64,000 nucleotides of DNA from positions 32,433-96,432 of the forward strand of contig JADFAK010000101.1 of assembly GCA_015665315.1 (NCBI GenBank), written 5' to 3'. Below the pieces are notes generated by a model. It saw only the letters and a program-made list of their open reading frames with translations, made no database searches and had not been told where the DNA came from. Of the stretch, positions 1 through 9,401 are shown in pieces. Position numbers and translations under genes: made by a program. Source of the DNA: Flavobacteriales bacterium (GTDB lineage Bacteria > Bacteroidota > Bacteroidia > Flavobacteriales_D > Sanyastnellaceae). Every line of letters begins with the position of its first letter. Position 1 is the first letter of the stretch.

Positions 1-2
1 CG

Positions 3-764
3 ACATACACCTTGAGCGGACATACCCAACTCCCGAATAAAATTGGAATTGGGGGAATCGCCTACCACGATAATACAGGTGGTGCCATTTCGCGTACAGG
101 TGTAGAATTAACTGGTAGCTATCACATTGACCTGAATAATCAAGACGCTATTTCCTTCGGTCTTAGTGGAGTTGTGAGTCAATACAAATTTGACAATACC
201 GATCTTGTTGTGTTTGACCCGAATGATGAAGCCCTTATCGGTGGGATGGAAAGTCACGTCAACTTTGATGCAAATTTTGGAATGCTCGTTTTTGGACCGA
301 ATTATTTCTTCGGACTTTCGATTCCTCAACTTATACAGACGCAATTGAAGCTGGAGTCAAACGGTACACCAAAGGATAACCGAAATGCGCGCCATTTCTA
401 TTTTATGGGTTCGTATAAATACTACATTACTGAAGATATAGATCTACAACCTTCGGCACTTGTGAAGTTCGTTGTAGCCTCTCCGGTTCAGTTTGACGTA
501 AATGCCAAAGTAACTTACAAAGACATGATTTTCGCAGGTCTTACATACCGACACAAGGATGCGGTTGCTTTTATGGCCGGCTTGGAATGGAATCAATTTG
601 CTTTTGGTTATGCCTACGATCTTACAGTTACCGATGCGAGAAGCTTCAGTCCTCATACGCATGAAATTACTCTAGGGTACTACATCCCACGTAAACGAGG
701 CGGTTTTACCGATCGTTCATTGCTGGGGCCAAAAATTATTTCTCGTAGACGTGTAATCAAATAA
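3..764 (+). CDS. PorP/SprF-family type IX secretion membrane protein, 5'-truncated by window edge
   Basis: The reading frame is open to the left edge (it reads through the TTG at 12), so only the C-terminal part of about 250 residues is present. It consists of alternating beta strands with the PorP/SprF look: a stretch around FGPNYFFGLSIPQL, then short barrel strands ending in a basic tail (PRKRGGF). Family members are outer-membrane barrels of about 300-340 residues that help secrete or anchor SprB-like adhesins through the T9SS. They often lie just downstream of such an adhesin gene, so a large surface protein may lie left of the window. The family call is by recognition; the substrate is unknown. 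Confidence 0.8.
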   Translation, partial: TYTLSGHTQLPNKIGIGGIAYHDNTGGAISRTGVELTGSYHIDLNNQDAISFGLSGVVSQYKFDNTDLVVFDPNDEALIGGMESHVNFDANFGMLVFGPNYFFGLSIPQLIQTQLKLESNGTPKDNRNARHFYFMGSYKYYITEDIDLQPSALVKFVVASPVQFDVNAKVTYKDMIFAGLTYRHKDAVAFMAGLEWNQFAFGYAYDLTVTDARSFSPHTHEITLGYYIPRKRGGFTDRSLLGPKIISRRRVIK

Positions 765-872
765 TTAACTTTGGCAGTATTCTTGATAGGAAAGAACTTC
801 CTGACGAAACAGTATTCAAAGGAAAACTAACTATTCGATAAACTGCTCCCTGGAAAGTGGGATCTAATTAAA

Positions 873-1457
873 ATGAACATGAAAAAACTGTTATTCACTG
901 TACTAGGTATTGCCTTGTGCTCAATCACATTCGGACAATTCGAGAAATTGGTCGTTAAGGAAGTACCAAACAACGGCGCCGTTCCTGGGAAGACATATCG
1001 CATATATGCTAAGGTTAAAAGCACCGAAGATCATATTCACGCTGTATTTGGTCAGGAAGGCCATCCCTTAAAGGTGGAGTCAACAAAGCCTTTTTTCCAG
1101 TCGAAGTATGGTGGAGGAATGAGCAAGGAAATTAACAGGTCTACAGTAGCAGAGAATGCTGAACTGAAATTTGATAGTTGGGTGACGATTGGTCTTGAGG
1201 ACAACTACAACAATGCTCTCAATATTTTTATCATGACTTTAGAGGCGTTTGAAGCTGGTAAGACCTTGGAAACTTCCGATGGCGCATGGTTCGTAACACC
1301 AGATCACCGTCAGGCATTTGCCGAAGATGATAAGCTAATTTTATTGATGCAACTCACTACCGAAGGTACTGTTGAGGGCGTCATTAACTTGCAAGGTCGA
1401 ATGGCCTCAGGTGAAGTGTTCAAAGAGTATGATCTTACCTTTAAATGTGGTAAGTAA
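873..1457 (+). CDS. Secreted protein of unknown function
   Basis: The 194-residue protein starts with a clear signal peptide (MKKLLFTVLGIALCSITFGQ), so it is exported to the periplasm or beyond. The mature part has a strand-rich look with a motif around VPNNGAVPGKTYRIYAKV followed by HPLKVESTKPFFQ. Similar segments occur in large Bacteroidota secreted proteins, but I cannot name a family. ATG at 873 and ATG at 879 are both possible; the second gives the more usual short N-terminus. A TAACTTTG box right after the preceding stop (766-773) could be its promoter with a leader of about 95 nt. An intrinsic terminator follows the stop codon. Confidence 0.75.
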   Translation: MNMKKLLFTVLGIALCSITFGQFEKLVVKEVPNNGAVPGKTYRIYAKVKSTEDHIHAVFGQEGHPLKVESTKPFFQSKYGGGMSKEINRSTVAENAELKFDSWVTIGLEDNYNNALNIFIMTLEAFEAGKTLETSDGAWFVTPDHRQAFAEDDKLILLMQLTTEGTVEGVINLQGRMASGEVFKEYDLTFKCGK

Positions 1458-1480
1458 GACGATATCATAGATAGAATTGA

Positions 1481-1507
1481 GGTCGGCATTTATGCCGACC
1501 TTTTTTA
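1481..1507 (+). terminator. Intrinsic terminator after the secreted protein gene
   Basis: A perfect 8-bp stem GGTCGGCA/TGCCGACC with a TTTA loop is followed directly by TTTTTT. It lies 24 bp after the stop of the upstream + gene and just before the msrB stop, so it mainly serves the + strand; the other side has no T run. Confidence 0.85.
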
Positions 1508-1509
1508 TG

Positions 1510-2004
1510 CTAGCGTTTTTCGAATTCGAGTGACGCCGAGTTAATGCAATATCTCAGTCCCGTAGGATTCGGGCCATCGGTGAATACATGTCCAAGATGA
1601 CCTTCGCAACGGTTACATACTACTTCGACTCGTCGCATGCCATAAGCATTGTCAACTCTTTCCCCTACATGCGTGGAATCCGCAGGCGTATAAAAACTCG
1701 GCCATCCAGTACCCGATTCAAACTTAGTTGCTGAGTCAAACAATTCTAGACCGCAACCTGCGCAATGATACATTCCAGTTTCATGGTTGTCCCACAATTC
1801 GCCCGTAAATGCCCTCTCCGTGCCTTTCTCTCTTAAAATATGGTATTCCTCCGCAGTGAGAATTGCTTTCCATTCTTCAGCCGTTTTTGTCACGAGCTCG
1901 CCTTTGTACGTAGCCTGAATCTGTTCCGCTTGGGTTTGGCCATCTGAACAACTGGACAGACTTAAAATACCGAGGGTCAAAGAAAAGAGTAGGAGGTGTT
2001 TCAT
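1510..2004 (-). CDS. msrB: Peptide-methionine (R)-S-oxide reductase, lipoprotein form
   Basis: MsrB reduces methionine-R-sulfoxide in oxidised proteins. The zinc-binding pairs CAGC and CNRC are present, with the SelR core [10 protein letters not shown] and the catalytic cysteine in [11 protein letters not shown] near the C-terminus. The N-terminus [19 protein letters not shown] is a lipoprotein signal with a cysteine after SLSS, so this is a membrane-anchored, envelope-located repair enzyme rather than a cytosolic one. Length (164 aa) fits a single MsrB domain plus linker. The gene lies 10 bp downstream of uvrA on the same strand and may share its transcript. Confidence 0.93.
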   Translation of the reverse strand: MKHLLLFSLTLGILSLSSCSDGQTQAEQIQATYKGELVTKTAEEWKAILTAEEYHILREKGTERAFTGELWDNHETGMYHCAGCGLELFDSATKFESGTGWPSFYTPADSTHVGERVDNAYGMRRVEVVCNRCEGHLGHVFTDGPNPTGLRYCINSASLEFEKR

Positions 2005-2014
2005 TGTAGTGATA

Positions 2015-4840
2015 TTATGCTTGTTCGATTGACTGCTTATTGAACTTAGAAATTAGGTGTTTTCCTGTGTAAGAAGCGTCAATTTTTGTTAAGTCTAAAG
2101 GTGTACCCGCAAATACAAGATTACCGCCTGCATCTCCACCTTCGGGTCCAAGGTCAATTACCCAATCCGCGGTTTTGATCATGTCAGGGTCGTGTTCGAT
2201 AACAATAATCGTATGACCCTGGCCAAGTAGCGCATTGAAGGATGCCAATAACTTCTTTACGTCGTCGAAGTGCAGTCCTGTTGTGGGCTCGTCGAAGATG
2301 AATAAGGTATGCGGACTGCGATCGCCTTTGGCCAGATAGGACGCCAGCTTAATGCGTTGTGCTTCTCCTCCAGAAAGAGTGCTGCTTGGCTGACCTAGCT
2401 TCACATAGCCCAGTCCGACATCTTGCAGAGGTTGCAATTTGGCCACGACCTTTTTACTCTTTGCGTCGTCATTGGTGAAAAATTCGATAGCATCATCGAC
2501 CGTCATATTCAACACATCTGCCACTGAATTGGAGTTGTATTCAATCTCCAGAATTTCATCCTTGAATCGTTTTCCATGGCATACATCACAAGTGAGCTTG
2601 ATGTCGGCCATAAACTGCATTTCAATTGTCACTTGGCCTTCTCCTTCGCACTCATCACATCTTCCGCCTGCCACGTTGAACGAAAAGTGAGAAGGTTTGT
2701 AGCCCCTACTTTTTGCCAATGGTTGCGCACATAGCAGCGCCCGAATTTCGTCGTAAGCCTTTACATAAGTCACTGGATTCGATCTGCTTGATTTTCCGAT
2801 GGGGTTTTGATCGATGAACTCCACTTCCTCGACAATATGCGTGTCTCCCGAAAGATCATCGTGATCTCCTACCGTTTCAGAGTAGTGCTGTAATTTTCTA
2901 CGCATTGCAGGGTACAAAATCGATCCTACCAATGTTGATTTTCCCGATCCACTGACACCAGTTACGGCGGTTAATACGTGCAAGGGAAATTCTACGGTAA
3001 GATTTTTAAGGTTGTTTTCCCGCGCGCCAGTAATGATCAAGCGATCTTTCCACTTTCTTGTTTTCGTCGGAATCGGAATTTCTAGGGCGCCGGTCAAATA
3101 AGCGGCTGTAAGACTGTCAGGATACTGAGGGAGTTCGTCAAAAGTTCCTGAAAACACCAGCTGACCGCCATGTGTTCCTGCTCGGGGTCCCATGTCAACG
3201 ATCAAATCCGCTGCACGCATCATCTCTTCATCGTGTTCAACGACAATCACAGTATTGCCTAAATCTCGCAGCGATTCTAGAATCGCTATGAGCCTTTTTG
3301 TGTCGCGTGGATGCAGACCAATGGAAGGCTCATCCAAAATATACATAGATCCTACCAAGCTACTTCCCAGGCTAGTGGCGAGGTTAATACGCTGTGATTC
3401 ACCTCCAGAAAGCGTGTTCGACATTCGATTTAATGTCAAGTAACCCAATCCAACTTCAACCAAATACCCAAGTCTGTTCTTAATCTCGATCATGAGATGC
3501 TTGGAAATAGCCTTTTGCACATCGCTTAACTCCCAAGAATTCACCTTGTCAACGGCCTTATGTATCGGCATCATCAATAGAGATGGGAGGGTAGTGTCAC
3601 AGATTTTTATGTAGTGCGCTTCTTTTCGAATACGTGATCCAAGACATTCAGGGCACTTCGTCTTGCCGCGGTATCGACTGAGCATAATGCGATACTGAAT
3701 CTTATAGGCACTTTCCTCGACAAACTTGAAGAAAGCATTCAATCCTTTGAAGTGTTCATTTCCCGTCCACAACAATGCGACTTGCTCCTCGGTTAATTCG
3801 AACACAGGACGATGAATGGGGAAGTCGAACTTGGAAGAGACCATGATCAAGTCCTTTTTCCATTCCGACATCTTTTCTCCTTTCCAGCATACGATTGCGT
3901 CGTCATAGACCGACAGACTCTTGTCTGGAATAACTAAATCAGGGTCGATACCTATTATACTTCCGAAACCCTCACATCGCTTGCAGGCGCCCACTGGGGT
4001 GTTGAAACTGAAATAATCCGGAAATGGTTCGTCGAAGGACATTCCATCGAGTTCGAAGAGGTTCGAAAATTCCTGCACTTTATCAGGCTTCCCAGGGATA
4101 ATCACTTTGCATATTCCATTCCCCTCAAAGAAGGCCGTTTCAACCGAATCCATCAACCTAGAGGCTAGCTCATCTTCCGAACTCGCGCTTAGTCTGTCAA
4201 TAACTAAATCAAAAGCCACAACCTTGTCAGGGATACTTTCCAATTCGTCTAGATCATAACTTATCCCATCCATCAAAACTCGATTGAATCCTTGCTGAGT
4301 CAATATTTGCATGTGTTGCTTAGCAGTCCTATCCGTCTTCTCGGGAACAGGAGAACACACCATAAAACGTGTTCCTTCTTCTAAGCCTTGCACGAATTCC
4401 AGCACATCCTCTGGTGTATGGCGCTTTACTTCCTTGCCTGAAATAGGGGAATATGTTCGGCCCATGCGGGCAAATAGTAGCTTCAGGTAATCATAAATCT
4501 CAGTACTTGTGCCCACTGTAGAACGTGAGCTCCGCGTAACCACCTTCTGCTCAATGGCTACCGCCGGACTGATTCCCTTGATGTAATCTACCTCAGGTTT
4601 GTCCAGTCGGCCCATGAACTGTCGGGCATAGGAGGACAAGCTCTCCACATACCTTCGCTGACCTTCAGCGTAGAGGGTGTCGAATGCCAATGAAGATTTT
4701 CCAGAACCAGAAAGCCCTGTGATGACGACTAATTTTTTTCGTGGGATTACCACGTCAACGTTCTTAAGATTGTGAACCCGCGCGCCTTTAATAATAATAT
4801 TCAAGCGAGGGTCTAGCTTCTCGAGGTCCTGTATAACCAT
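2015..4840 (-). CDS. uvrA: UvrABC excinuclease subunit A
   Basis: UvrA recognises bulky DNA lesions in nucleotide excision repair and loads UvrB. Two ABC ATPase halves are visible: Walker [10 protein letters not shown] near residue 45 and GVSGSGKST in the second half, with signatures [12 protein letters not shown] and [12 protein letters not shown]. The zinc modules are intact ([16 protein letters not shown], and CDECEGEG with CDVCHGKRF). Length of 941 aa is normal. The ATG at 4840 gives the usual short leader before [13 protein letters not shown]. The gene is divergent from the sigma factor and is followed 10 bp later by msrB, a second repair enzyme. Confidence 0.97.
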   Translation of the reverse strand: MVIQDLEKLDPRLNIIIKGARVHNLKNVDVVIPRKKLVVITGLSGSGKSSLAFDTLYAEGQRRYVESLSSYARQFMGRLDKPEVDYIKGISPAVAIEQKVVTRSSRSTVGTSTEIYDYLKLLFARMGRTYSPISGKEVKRHTPEDVLEFVQGLEEGTRFMVCSPVPEKTDRTAKQHMQILTQQGFNRVLMDGISYDLDELESIPDKVVAFDLVIDRLSASSEDELASRLMDSVETAFFEGNGICKVIIPGKPDKVQEFSNLFELDGMSFDEPFPDYFSFNTPVGACKRCEGFGSIIGIDPDLVIPDKSLSVYDDAIVCWKGEKMSEWKKDLIMVSSKFDFPIHRPVFELTEEQVALLWTGNEHFKGLNAFFKFVEESAYKIQYRIMLSRYRGKTKCPECLGSRIRKEAHYIKICDTTLPSLLMMPIHKAVDKVNSWELSDVQKAISKHLMIEIKNRLGYLVEVGLGYLTLNRMSNTLSGGESQRINLATSLGSSLVGSMYILDEPSIGLHPRDTKRLIAILESLRDLGNTVIVVEHDEEMMRAADLIVDMGPRAGTHGGQLVFSGTFDELPQYPDSLTAAYLTGALEIPIPTKTRKWKDRLIITGARENNLKNLTVEFPLHVLTAVTGVSGSGKSTLVGSILYPAMRRKLQHYSETVGDHDDLSGDTHIVEEVEFIDQNPIGKSSRSNPVTYVKAYDEIRALLCAQPLAKSRGYKPSHFSFNVAGGRCDECEGEGQVTIEMQFMADIKLTCDVCHGKRFKDEILEIEYNSNSVADVLNMTVDDAIEFFTNDDAKSKKVVAKLQPLQDVGLGYVKLGQPSSTLSGGEAQRIKLASYLAKGDRSPHTLFIFDEPTTGLHFDDVKKLLASFNALLGQGHTIIVIEHDPDMIKTADWVIDLGPEGGDAGGNLVFAGTPLDLTKIDASYTGKHLISKFNKQSIEQA

Positions 4841-4890
4841 GAAAGATACTGGGAGTTTAGACTTTTTAACACCATCAAAAGTAGCTATTA

Positions 4891-4923
4891 TTTGGAAGGC
4901 TCAAATCAAAAGACTTATATTTG
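4891..4923 (+). promoter_or_regulatory. Candidate Bacteroidota promoter upstream of the ECF sigma gene
   Basis: TTTG at 4891-4894 and TATATTTG at 4916-4923 are separated by 21 bp, in the range described for Bacteroidota housekeeping promoters (TTTG, then TAnnTTTG). It points to the sigma gene with a leader of about 150 nt. The 10-mer ATATTTGTGG occurs at 4917-4926 and again at 4940-4949, a direct repeat that could bind a regulator. Confidence 0.4.
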
Positions 4924-5080
4924 TGGGAGAGGCAAAGAAATATTTGTGGCAACACAATAATTTGATTTAGCTCTCGTTAATTAGAATAAGTACTCACATA
5001 AACGACGACAGTATAGCATACACTTTACTCTTAAGTATTTAGATTTTTTGGTATTAACCACTTAAAAGAGGGAGGGTATT

Positions 5081-5668
5081 ATGCGATTTTCAAACTGCTC
5101 TGATCAGGAACTGATCCGTTTATATCTCGAAGGAAGCGATTCAGCATTCGAGACATTATTAACAAGACATAAAGACAAGGTATTTACCAAGGTCTATTTG
5201 ATGGTTCGCGATGAAGCTTTGGCCGAGGATATTTTCCAGGACTGTTTTATCAAAGTCATTCAAACGTTGAAATCAGGTAAATACAACGAGGAAGGTAAAT
5301 TTCTTCCTTGGGTCATGAGAATTGCTCACAATTTGGCAATTGACTCTTTCCGACGAAACAAAAAGATGCCAGCTGTTAGAAGCGACGATAGAAACGACGT
5401 GTTTGCGACTATTGGACATCCTGACATGCACGCAGAGGACGAGATTATTCACAATCAAGTAACTAGCGATGTGAAAAAACTGGTGAAATTATTGCCTCAA
5501 GAACAAAAAGAGGTAATCATCATGCGTCTATACTACAAGATGAGTTTTAAAGAGATTGCAGAGAGCTGTGATATCAGTATTAACACGGCATTGGGAAGGA
5601 TGAGATACGCATTGATCAACTTGCGCAAGATCATCGACGAAAAGCAAATTCAATTGAACTTGTCATAG
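5081..5668 (+). CDS. ECF-type RNA polymerase sigma-70 factor
   Basis: A 195-residue alternative sigma factor. Region 2 is clear (YLEGSDSAFETLLTRHKDKVF, then DEALAEDIFQDCFIKV and the DNA-melting segment WVMRIAHNLAIDSFRRNKK). Region 4 is the helix-turn-helix near residues 140-185 (LPQEQKEVIIMRLYYKMSFKEIAE, then SINTALGRMRYALINLRK). No anti-sigma factor with a membrane segment lies beside it; the only neighbour is the small ORF downstream. GGGAGGG precedes the ATG, a stronger Shine-Dalgarno-like run than most genes here have. The regulon is not visible. Confidence 0.92.
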   Translation: MRFSNCSDQELIRLYLEGSDSAFETLLTRHKDKVFTKVYLMVRDEALAEDIFQDCFIKVIQTLKSGKYNEEGKFLPWVMRIAHNLAIDSFRRNKKMPAVRSDDRNDVFATIGHPDMHAEDEIIHNQVTSDVKKLVKLLPQEQKEVIIMRLYYKMSFKEIAESCDISINTALGRMRYALINLRKIIDEKQIQLNLS

Positions 5669-5739
5669 AAATTTAAAGGGGATACAATAAGGTTGCTTTG
5701 ACAACGTTCTGTACAGGAACCAACATCAAAAATGAGCCT

Positions 5740-5952
5740 ATGATTGATTTTACCCTTGATGATTTATCTGAATTTACACGCCATGAAAGGCAATTGTTTA
5801 ATGACATATTTAAACAGGATCAAATGATTCAATCTAAAGATCGGTTGTTCGAGCCGAAGGAGGATTCTGTAAATCGAATACTGGCCTATTCAAAAGCACT
5901 CAGTGTTAGAAAAAGTCAAAAAATGGACAACTTTCAAATTGTCCTCAACTAG
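5740..5952 (+). CDS. Small acidic protein downstream of ECF sigma factor
   Basis: A 70-residue ORF begins at ATG 5740 (MIDFTLDDLSEFTRHERQLFNDIF), 71 bp after the sigma gene and ahead of a good terminator. The track's TTG start at 5698 adds 14 residues with little character. The protein is hydrophilic, probably helical, with no membrane segment or signal peptide. Its position between sigma gene and terminator suggests one transcript, and it might be a soluble modulator of the sigma factor. That role is inference from position only. Confidence 0.6.
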   Translation: MIDFTLDDLSEFTRHERQLFNDIFKQDQMIQSKDRLFEPKEDSVNRILAYSKALSVRKSQKMDNFQIVLN

Positions 5953-5956
5953 AATT

Positions 5957-5986
5957 AAAGTCCCGAGCATTTCGGGACTTTTTTTT
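5957..5986 (+). terminator. Intrinsic terminator of the sigma factor transcript
   Basis: The stem AAAGTCCCGA/TTCGGGACTTT closes a short loop and runs into eight T residues. It separates the sigma unit from the convergent nuclease gene; the A-rich left arm could also give it weak activity on the other strand. Confidence 0.85.
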
Positions 5987-5988
5987 GC

Positions 5989-7341
5989 TTAGATATTTTC
6001 AATGGAAGCATCTTCCAAAACGACGATGTCACGAGGCGCGCATTTTTCAATGTGTGAACGAAGAACCGACTCAATGGCCGAAGAATGGGCGATGGGAGTT
6101 AAGTAATCTTCCAAAGTCTCTGAATTTGATATTCCTACGTCGACCGGAACATATCCGATGCCTTTTAGTTGTCCGTCATACACCCACACAAAGGAATTTT
6201 CATCCATCGTTCGTCCAATCCCCTTGATTAAAAATGATCCGTAAACGTTGTTTTGTTTGCGTATCGCGCTTGAAATCAGTTCATTGTGTTTTTCAACGGT
6301 TTCCCCAGGTTGATCTGTGACGGGCAGACCACAATATTTATAGTGGATTTGATTTTCATCGGCAAATTCGAATAACCATTGTCGCGCTCGCTGACCAGAA
6401 GTAAATGATCGGATTGGTTGAGCCGAGTTGGTGACTTTTTTAACGCACAATCGGATGGCTCCGGCCTGATCCTCATAAGTGTACACGCCAAATTTACCTA
6501 TTGGTTGTTTCTGAGCTCTATTGTACTTGGGCCAGTATTTCTTAATCTCCATGTCTTCCAAGATCAACGCGATCAATTCAGTTCCTGTGAGTTGAAACGA
6601 AATGTTATGGATCTCCGTGAAATAGGCTTGTCGGCGCTCACTCTTCAATTTACCCGAAAAATGGCTGCGAATGCGTTTCTTAATATTTCGAGCCTTCCCA
6701 ATGTAGATGATCTTTCCCTTGCCATCTTGGAAATAATATACGCCAGCGTTTTCAGGTAAATCGTGGAATATTTGGGCATCTAGATTGTTAGGTAAGAAGG
6801 CCTCCCCACTGCCTCGCTTGCTCATATCAACCAACTCATCAATCCCAATCACTTCAATGATACGTTCAAATAATTCAACCGTGGCCAAGGTGTCTCCCTT
6901 CGCCCTGTGTCGGGCTTCATTGCCTATTCCGAAATGCCGACATATATTTCCCAAACTGTAAGAAGGGTGGCCAGGAAATGCTTTTTTTGCCAAGCGAACT
7001 GTACACAATTTGTTTCTATTCCATACGATGCCAGCTTCTTCAAAGTGTTTCTTCATGAAGGAGTAATCGAAGTTCACGTTGTGGGCTACGAAGATCGCAT
7101 CTCCAATAAATGATTCAATTTCGACTGCAACATCCTCAAAGCGTGGAGCATCGCATACCATTTCATCGGTAATACCCGTCAATTGGGTGATGTATCTTGG
7201 AATAGAACCCTCGGGCTGAATCAATGAATGCCAGGTGTCAACGATTGTTTTACCGTCGAAAAGACACACACATACCTCAGTGATACTATTGCCGGATGCG
7301 TAGCTCCCTGTGGTTTCAATATCTGTGATGGCGAATAACAT
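5989..7341 (-). CDS. DnaQ-like exonuclease fused to a GIY-YIG nuclease domain
   Basis: Residues 1-170 form a DEDDh 3'-5' exonuclease like DNA polymerase III epsilon: FAITDIETTG, HNVNFDYSFM, and H-R-A-K-G-D in the last motif. Residues about 195-280 form a UvrC/Cho-like GIY-YIG domain (GVYYFQDGKGKIIYIGKA, RIRSHF, ALILEDMEIKKYWPKYN). The rest (280-450) has no domain I recognise. The fusion is a known Bacteroidota architecture, related to the Cho/UvrC incision module, so a repair or DNA-processing role is likely. It is not the replicative epsilon subunit by length and architecture. Its -7 box sits 5 bp before the ATG. Confidence 0.88.
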   Translation of the reverse strand: MLFAITDIETTGSYASGNSITEVCVCLFDGKTIVDTWHSLIQPEGSIPRYITQLTGITDEMVCDAPRFEDVAVEIESFIGDAIFVAHNVNFDYSFMKKHFEEAGIVWNRNKLCTVRLAKKAFPGHPSYSLGNICRHFGIGNEARHRAKGDTLATVELFERIIEVIGIDELVDMSKRGSGEAFLPNNLDAQIFHDLPENAGVYYFQDGKGKIIYIGKARNIKKRIRSHFSGKLKSERRQAYFTEIHNISFQLTGTELIALILEDMEIKKYWPKYNRAQKQPIGKFGVYTYEDQAGAIRLCVKKVTNSAQPIRSFTSGQRARQWLFEFADENQIHYKYCGLPVTDQPGETVEKHNELISSAIRKQNNVYGSFLIKGIGRTMDENSFVWVYDGQLKGIGYVPVDVGISNSETLEDYLTPIAHSSAIESVLRSHIEKCAPRDIVVLEDASIENI

Positions 7342-7346
7342 GATTT

Positions 7347-7354
7347 CAAAAATA
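7347..7354 (-). promoter_or_regulatory. Candidate -7 box of the DnaQ/GIY-YIG gene
   Basis: On the minus strand TATTTTTG is followed by AAATC and then the ATG at 7341. It fits TAnnTTTG, but I see no TTG at 19-20 bp upstream. If active, transcription would begin within about one base of the start codon. Confidence 0.4.
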
Positions 7355-7395
7355 CGAAAGACACTTCGCCTTGTATTTACGTTCTTTGTATTGTT

Positions 7396-8208
7396 TTGAT
7401 CAAATCGCTAAAATATTACTTGTTCGTCACAACGGTTGTGGCCCTAATTTCGTGCGGAGGTGCTTCCGAGAAAGACCTCAATGCAGATCCGAAAACGAGC
7501 TCGAAGACCCCAGAAAAGGAGGTGGCTGCAGATACAACACAAGTCGAAGCAGCTCCAGTTGAGTCGTGGCCTTATTTGTCAGACGACAACTGCGTGGCTT
7601 TTCTAGAAAAATATGGCGCCGACAACCCAGAAACCAAAGTGCGGATCAAAACGAATTTTGGAGATATTGAGGTCGAACTTTTTGAAGACACGCCCTTGCA
7701 TCGAGCCAATTTTATCTACCTCGTCAAGCGGGAATACTTCAATCCTACCGAGTTTGTTCGCATCATCAAAGGCTTCGTCGTACAAGGCGGAAATTCGGAG
7801 AAACTGCTCGCCGAGCAAAAGCGTTTCATCATGGGGAAATACACAATTCCACAGGAGATGATGCAGGCACATCCGCACTATCGAGGAGCCTTGGCCATGT
7901 CAAGATCTTATACCAACAATCCTGAAAAGCGATCTTCGGCCTATGATTTTTACATTGTGCATGGAACTGTCCCGTCAAAAACCGAAATTTACGAAGCCAA
8001 GAAGCGTGAGGATTGGAAATATTGGGATTCGGTCATTGATCGATACACGAAAATTGGAGGCGCAATCCATCTCGATGGTGAGCATACCGTGTTTGGTCGG
8101 GTTACCAAAGGGATGAAGGTAGTAGATGAGATTGCATCACTGCCCACCGACGATGCCGATTGGCCCAAAGAATACGTTGAATTGAACATGGAATTGATAA
8201 TTGATTAG
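7396..8208 (+). CDS. Cyclophilin-type peptidyl-prolyl isomerase lipoprotein
   Basis: The 270-residue protein begins with a lipoprotein signal (VTTVVALISCGGA, lipid cysteine near residue 21), then an acidic, threonine-rich linker. The cyclophilin fold begins at VRIKTNFGDIEVELFEDTPLHRANF and contains KGFVVQGGNS and HTVFGRVTKGMKVVDEIA. Such enzymes catalyse proline cis-trans isomerisation and here would assist folding in the periplasm. No ATG is available in frame before the signal peptide, so TTG at 7396 is the likely start. An insertion around residues 150-210 makes it longer than a minimal cyclophilin. The next gene follows with no gap. Confidence 0.85.
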   Translation: MIKSLKYYLFVTTVVALISCGGASEKDLNADPKTSSKTPEKEVAADTTQVEAAPVESWPYLSDDNCVAFLEKYGADNPETKVRIKTNFGDIEVELFEDTPLHRANFIYLVKREYFNPTEFVRIIKGFVVQGGNSEKLLAEQKRFIMGKYTIPQEMMQAHPHYRGALAMSRSYTNNPEKRSSAYDFYIVHGTVPSKTEIYEAKKREDWKYWDSVIDRYTKIGGAIHLDGEHTVFGRVTKGMKVVDEIASLPTDDADWPKEYVELNMELIID

Positions 8209-9198
8209 ATGATGAAGAGTATCAAGTTTACCTGGATAGTAGCACTGCTGGTTTTAATTGTTGGTGAGGCACAAGGCCAAATGCTTAAGAACAAAACCAT
8301 TCCAATGACATCTTTTCTTCAGGATGATGATGAAGATGGCTGGGACGAAGAAGATGAATCAGGGTTTTCAATTACGTTGAACCTAGGGGCTTATTTTGCC
8401 AACAAGAAATCAGCTCAGGTGTACAATGGGTCCGGAATTGTAGTTGACGGAAATGAATTTCAATTTGTCTTCGAAGATGATGGAAGCGGCATTCGTTATT
8501 TTGCAATTGACGAGCGACTTAATATTAACTTGTTTCCCGCACAAACTCAGTCTGTCCTTGACGCTGTTGGAGCAACCGGCTTGTCGATACCTTACGACTC
8601 TAGTCCTGCCAATATGGGCTATCAGCCTTCGTTTGTAATCGGACTTAATTTGAAGTACAACTTTAACAACACAGCTGCTGTAGTACTTGATCTGAATACT
8701 ACCCGGCTAAAAGCAGTGGATGTGTTTACTATTCAATTCATAGGAACAGGTCAGCAGCAAAACGCACAAAACGATGTCCGCCCATATACAATTACTGGCG
8801 AGGAACAACGTATTTTTCTTTCATTGGGATACCGTCAAGGATGGGAGCTCAAAGGCAAGAATAAAATCTACTGTGATTTTTTCGGGAATATGTTAATGTC
8901 ACAATTACGGAGCAATTACATAACTGTTCCGAGCGGACAATCAGGAACAGGATCTACTGGGTTTACCGACTTGCAATTGATTACATATTCCAGGGCCAAT
9001 AACGCTGTGGCCCCCGGTCAATACAATCCCAAGGCAGGAATTGGATTCGGGTTTGGCATTGGGCCTGGTGTGGAGTTTGTCCTCAAAGAAAAGATCAGAA
9101 TGGACCTCGGATTGATTATTTCGAGGGATAAAGTGAAGATTGAACAGTACGGCGACAATATGATCAACTATCAGGTAGTGGCCCGATTTGGTATCTAA
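8209..9198 (+). CDS. Predicted outer-membrane beta-barrel protein
   Basis: A 329-residue protein with a signal peptide (TWIVALLVLIVGEAQGQ) and a short acidic stretch (DDDEDGWDEEDE) before a series of amphipathic strands with aromatic ends, finishing in VVARFGI, typical of outer-membrane barrels. The start ATGATG abuts the stop of the cyclophilin gene, so the two are translated from one mRNA. The acidic leader may bind cations. I do not recognise a named family. Confidence 0.7.
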   Translation: MMKSIKFTWIVALLVLIVGEAQGQMLKNKTIPMTSFLQDDDEDGWDEEDESGFSITLNLGAYFANKKSAQVYNGSGIVVDGNEFQFVFEDDGSGIRYFAIDERLNINLFPAQTQSVLDAVGATGLSIPYDSSPANMGYQPSFVIGLNLKYNFNNTAAVVLDLNTTRLKAVDVFTIQFIGTGQQQNAQNDVRPYTITGEEQRIFLSLGYRQGWELKGKNKIYCDFFGNMLMSQLRSNYITVPSGQSGTGSTGFTDLQLITYSRANNAVAPGQYNPKAGIGFGFGIGPGVEFVLKEKIRMDLGLIISRDKVKIEQYGDNMINYQVVARFGI

Positions 9199-9204
9199 AA
9201 AAAC

Positions 9205-9230
9205 TGTCCACCCCATTGGATGGACAATTT
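9205..9230 (+). terminator. Possible weak terminator after the outer-membrane protein gene
   Basis: TGTCCA and TGGACA form a 6-bp stem with an inner CC/GG pair, followed by ATTTTG. The T run is short, so this is a weak candidate. The rest of the 203-bp gap (9199-9401) holds TGCCAT/ATGGCA and GTATC/GATAC inverted repeats followed by a T-rich run near 9308-9325, and no convincing gene. Confidence 0.4.
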
Positions 9231-9401
9231 TGAAACCTTAACCAAATTACTATTACTAATGTGAATGCCATGAATGGCACACTTAACCGTATCTAAGATA
9301 CAATAGCTTTTTTCTTTTTTCTGGGCCTTTCTAAGGAACGGAGCTATTTTGCGAGTAAGCGGAGGAAATGAAACAAGCAATGATTAAATCAACCTACCAG
9401 C

